From the NCBI RefSeq assembly GCF_040958095.1, contig NC_091152.1, forward strand, positions 18,703,796 through 18,767,795: DNA of 64,000 bases, read 5' to 3'. The DNA is from Procambarus clarkii. Lineage: Eukaryota; Arthropoda; Malacostraca; Decapoda; Cambaridae. Positions 62,237 through 64,000 of the stretch are shown here, piece by piece (position 1 is the stretch's first letter; each line of letters opens with the position of its first letter). The position numbers were made by a program, and so were the translations under genes. The notes beneath the pieces are model-generated. The model was not told the origin of the DNA. It saw nothing but the letters and a program-made list of their open reading frames with translations, and ran no database searches.

Positions 62237-62950
62237 GGGAATGGTACCCCATCAAGCAGGTATCAAGCAAGGTCTTGCACTTGTCAATATTAAAAAAGCT
62301 TTTCTTAGTCATCTGACCATTTATAGAGTTCCTGCAGATCTGTTTGTAAGGCTTCAACATCATTAACATTTCCCACTACCATAAACCTTTGTGTTATCTG
62401 CAGATTTGATGATGTGGTTTGTAATATTCTCATCTTTGTCTTTGATATATATTACAAAAAAGGTTGATCCCAAAATGGACCCCTGTGGTACTATACTTAC
62501 TGCATTTCTCTTGGGCCAGAGACATTGCTTTCATGTCATGTTCACCTATTGGCTTCCACCAGAAGATGCTCTTCTGTGAAGACTTCCTGAAATTTCTTAT
62601 TGTGTTCTTCGTACAATTCCTCGTCATTTGTAGTGAATCTGCCTGTCCCTACCCTCAATTTTATTACCTGTTCCTTCACTGTTTTTCTCCTGATGTGGCT
62701 GTGCAAGAATTTAGGTTGAGTCTTTGCCTTGCTCGCTATGTCGTTTTCATATTGTCACTCTGCTTCTCTTCTCACTCTGACATATTCGTTCCTGGCACTC
62801 TGGTATCTTTCTCGTCTCTCTAATGTCCTGTTATTACTATAGTTTCTCGGTGCCCTCGTACTTAGTTGCTTTGCTAGCTTACATCTCTGATTAAACCATG
62901 GGTTTCTTGTCTACATTTCATTTTTTCCTTTTGGACTGGGACGAACATGT
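62237..62950 (-). pseudogene. LINE E-type reverse transcriptase N-terminal region
   Basis: The - strand from 62920: RNPWFNQRCKLAKQLST, RTLERRERYQSARNEYVRVR, KTQPKFLHSHIRRKTVKEQV, GRFTTNDEELYEEHNKKFQE and VFTEEHLL; then, after an internal deletion of the RT fingers and palm, IVPQGSILGSTFFVIYIKD and a degenerate FADDTK (SADNTK). At 62237-62270 CCCCATCAAGCAGGTATCAA is a LINE D tail fragment. Confidence 0.7.
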
Positions 62951-63249
62951 CTGCTGCATCCTTACACTTCTGCGTGATGTATCCGATCATGGCTTTGGGC
63001 CATCTTTCCTCTAAGCTCTGTTTCCCAAGCTATATCTGTTAGATATAGCAACATATAGATAGCTTTCCTCCTGTTTGGGAGGCTATATCCTCAATGTGAG
63101 TTTTTTTGGCTCTGAGGCAACATGAGATTTTGTTTCAGTACATGCAAGGCACCCTCCCTGCTAATGCTCATATGAAGATGTTGGGCATAAGGGACTCGAC
63201 TTGCTGGGATTATGGGTCGAGAAGTTGGCTGGTGATGTCACAATTCATT

Positions 63250-63388
63250 GTCACTGGAAAAAGTTTTAAAGAATTCTGACAGAGATATAGGTGTGGTTCT
63301 GGATAAAAAAAATAATCACCCAAAGACCACATAAAGATATTGGGCAAATAGCATATGCTATGCTTTCCAACTTAAGAATTGCTTTTAA
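63250..63388 (+). pseudogene. L2-like RT fragment interrupted by a TTAA element
   Basis: The + strand reads KVLKNSDRDIGVVLDKK, then ICYAFQL-type sequence corresponding to KSLKNSDKERDLGVVLDRKL and AYAMLSNFRIAFN in the intact copy. It ends at GCTTTTAA, the TTAA where family A starts. Confidence 0.7.
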
Positions 63389-64000
63389 TCCTTAAACTAC
63401 GCATGACATATATATACGACTGGAGTAACATGTCCCACCGTGCGCATGGCATACATATACGACATAGGGTGCCGGCCACGATTCAAATGGCCCGTGGCTA
63501 CACGGGGTTCACGTCAGCTTCCTCAGGGCTCTTGTTTAAAAAACAAGAGCCCTGTTTTATTTAAACAAATGTTTAAAAAAAATCATGGACAACATTCTCC
63601 GGTGTGAGAGCCATGGACAGTACTGTGGGAGCAACCAAGGCTGGCGCACGCAGCATGACCTAACAGCACTGCTGTTCAGCTTGTGACCACAACATCGCCT
63701 AAATATATCAAAATAAATATGTAACTGCTATTATTTAGCAATGACAGTATTACAGGAGACCCCTGAGTGATAAAAATGACCAGGATTCTGATAATAGTAG
63801 GATTGTGGTGGTACTTAGCACTGTGTGGGAGGAGTAATGCTGAGGGAGGGAGGGAGGGAGGTGGTAACGTCTGCTGAATCTGTGCGGCCACTTGTTGTCT
63901 GCACTCATCATACCAGCTTAGTGGTTCACTATGATGAACACAAATGTATATACAGTACTTATATATAATGTGTGTATTAGTGTAATAACAGCTAAAGGAG
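63385..64000 (+). mobile_element. TTAA family A element, cut by the window end
   Basis: Starts TTAATCCTTAAACTACGCAT, with CACGGGGTTCACGTCAGCTT, CCAAGGCTGGCGCACGCAGC, GACCAGGATTCTGATAATAG and ACCAGCTTAGTGGTTCACTA as in the other copies. A local inverted duplication of GAGCCCTGTTTTATTTAAAC lies near 63530-63570. Runs off the window. Confidence 0.8.

Overview
This window is animal nuclear DNA, almost certainly from a decapod crustacean (a crayfish- or lobster-like malacostracan is my guess, not proven). The evidence is its content: about 85-90% decayed and fresh transposable elements of kinds typical of decapods (several Jockey/CR1/L2-type LINEs, DIRS-like tyrosine-recombinase elements, piggyBac-like TTAA elements, Tigger-like DNA elements, tRNA-derived SINEs), very many minisatellites, and host exons separated by kilobase-scale introns. 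One 500-N scaffold gap lies at 22467-22966.

Only two host genes can be supported. (1) Three consecutive exons of the spliceosome factor PRPF40 (Prp40) lie on the + strand at 17315-17519, 20900-21119 and 21632-21761. They encode the proline-rich N-terminal part and the first WW domain; the gene continues outside what can be seen. (2) A complete two-exon COX19 gene, the mitochondrial copper/cytochrome-oxidase assembly protein of the twin CX9C family, lies on the - strand. Exon 1 is 46231-46334 and exon 2 is 38474-38636, with a 7.6-kb intron packed with transposons; together they give 88 residues with all four cysteines of the two CX9C motifs. The two genes point toward each other. A low-complexity-free stretch at about 59.4-60.4 kb has a promoter/first-exon look but no gene could be named.

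Layout. 1-2872: LINE 'C' (ORF1 with PHD and CCCH fingers, then endonuclease) on -, its ORF1 swollen by 27-bp tandem repeats. 3052-5950: degenerate piggyBac-like transposon on -. 5953-7412: L2-like LINE remnant and a SINE. 7962-9415: a TA-flanked DNA transposon that split an L2-like reverse transcriptase. 9478-13871: L2-like LINE copies and ORF1 remnants. 13935-14573: 20-bp minisatellite. 15-17 kb: LINE, SINE and AT-rich repeats. 17.3-21.8 kb: PRPF40 exons with repeats in the introns. 22967-33314: a four-layer transposon nest (LINE C, entered by a TTAA element and by a CR1-like LINE, the TTAA element in turn entered by a second, nearly identical CR1-like LINE). 33.4-41.4 kb: DIRS-like elements around COX19 exon 2. 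41.8-45 kb: L2-like LINE inside a DIRS-related element. 46.2-46.3 kb: COX19 exon 1. 46.5-54.7 kb: arrays, Tigger-like, foldback, MITE and TTAA elements. 54.8-59.0 kb: four minisatellites, a nested L2-like LINE and a MITE. 60.4-64 kb: further LINE fragments and a TTAA element cut by the window edge.

The main biological story is nested transposition that can be read base by base: removing the inserted elements restores the host element's reading frame and exposes TTAA, TA and other target-site duplications. The second theme is minisatellite birth from transposon sequence, shown best at 31.2-31.7 kb. No dedicated novel enzyme system was found; the most notable items are the nest, the non-coding TTAA families, the LINE-tail-derived minisatellite, and COX19 hidden in transposon-rich DNA.
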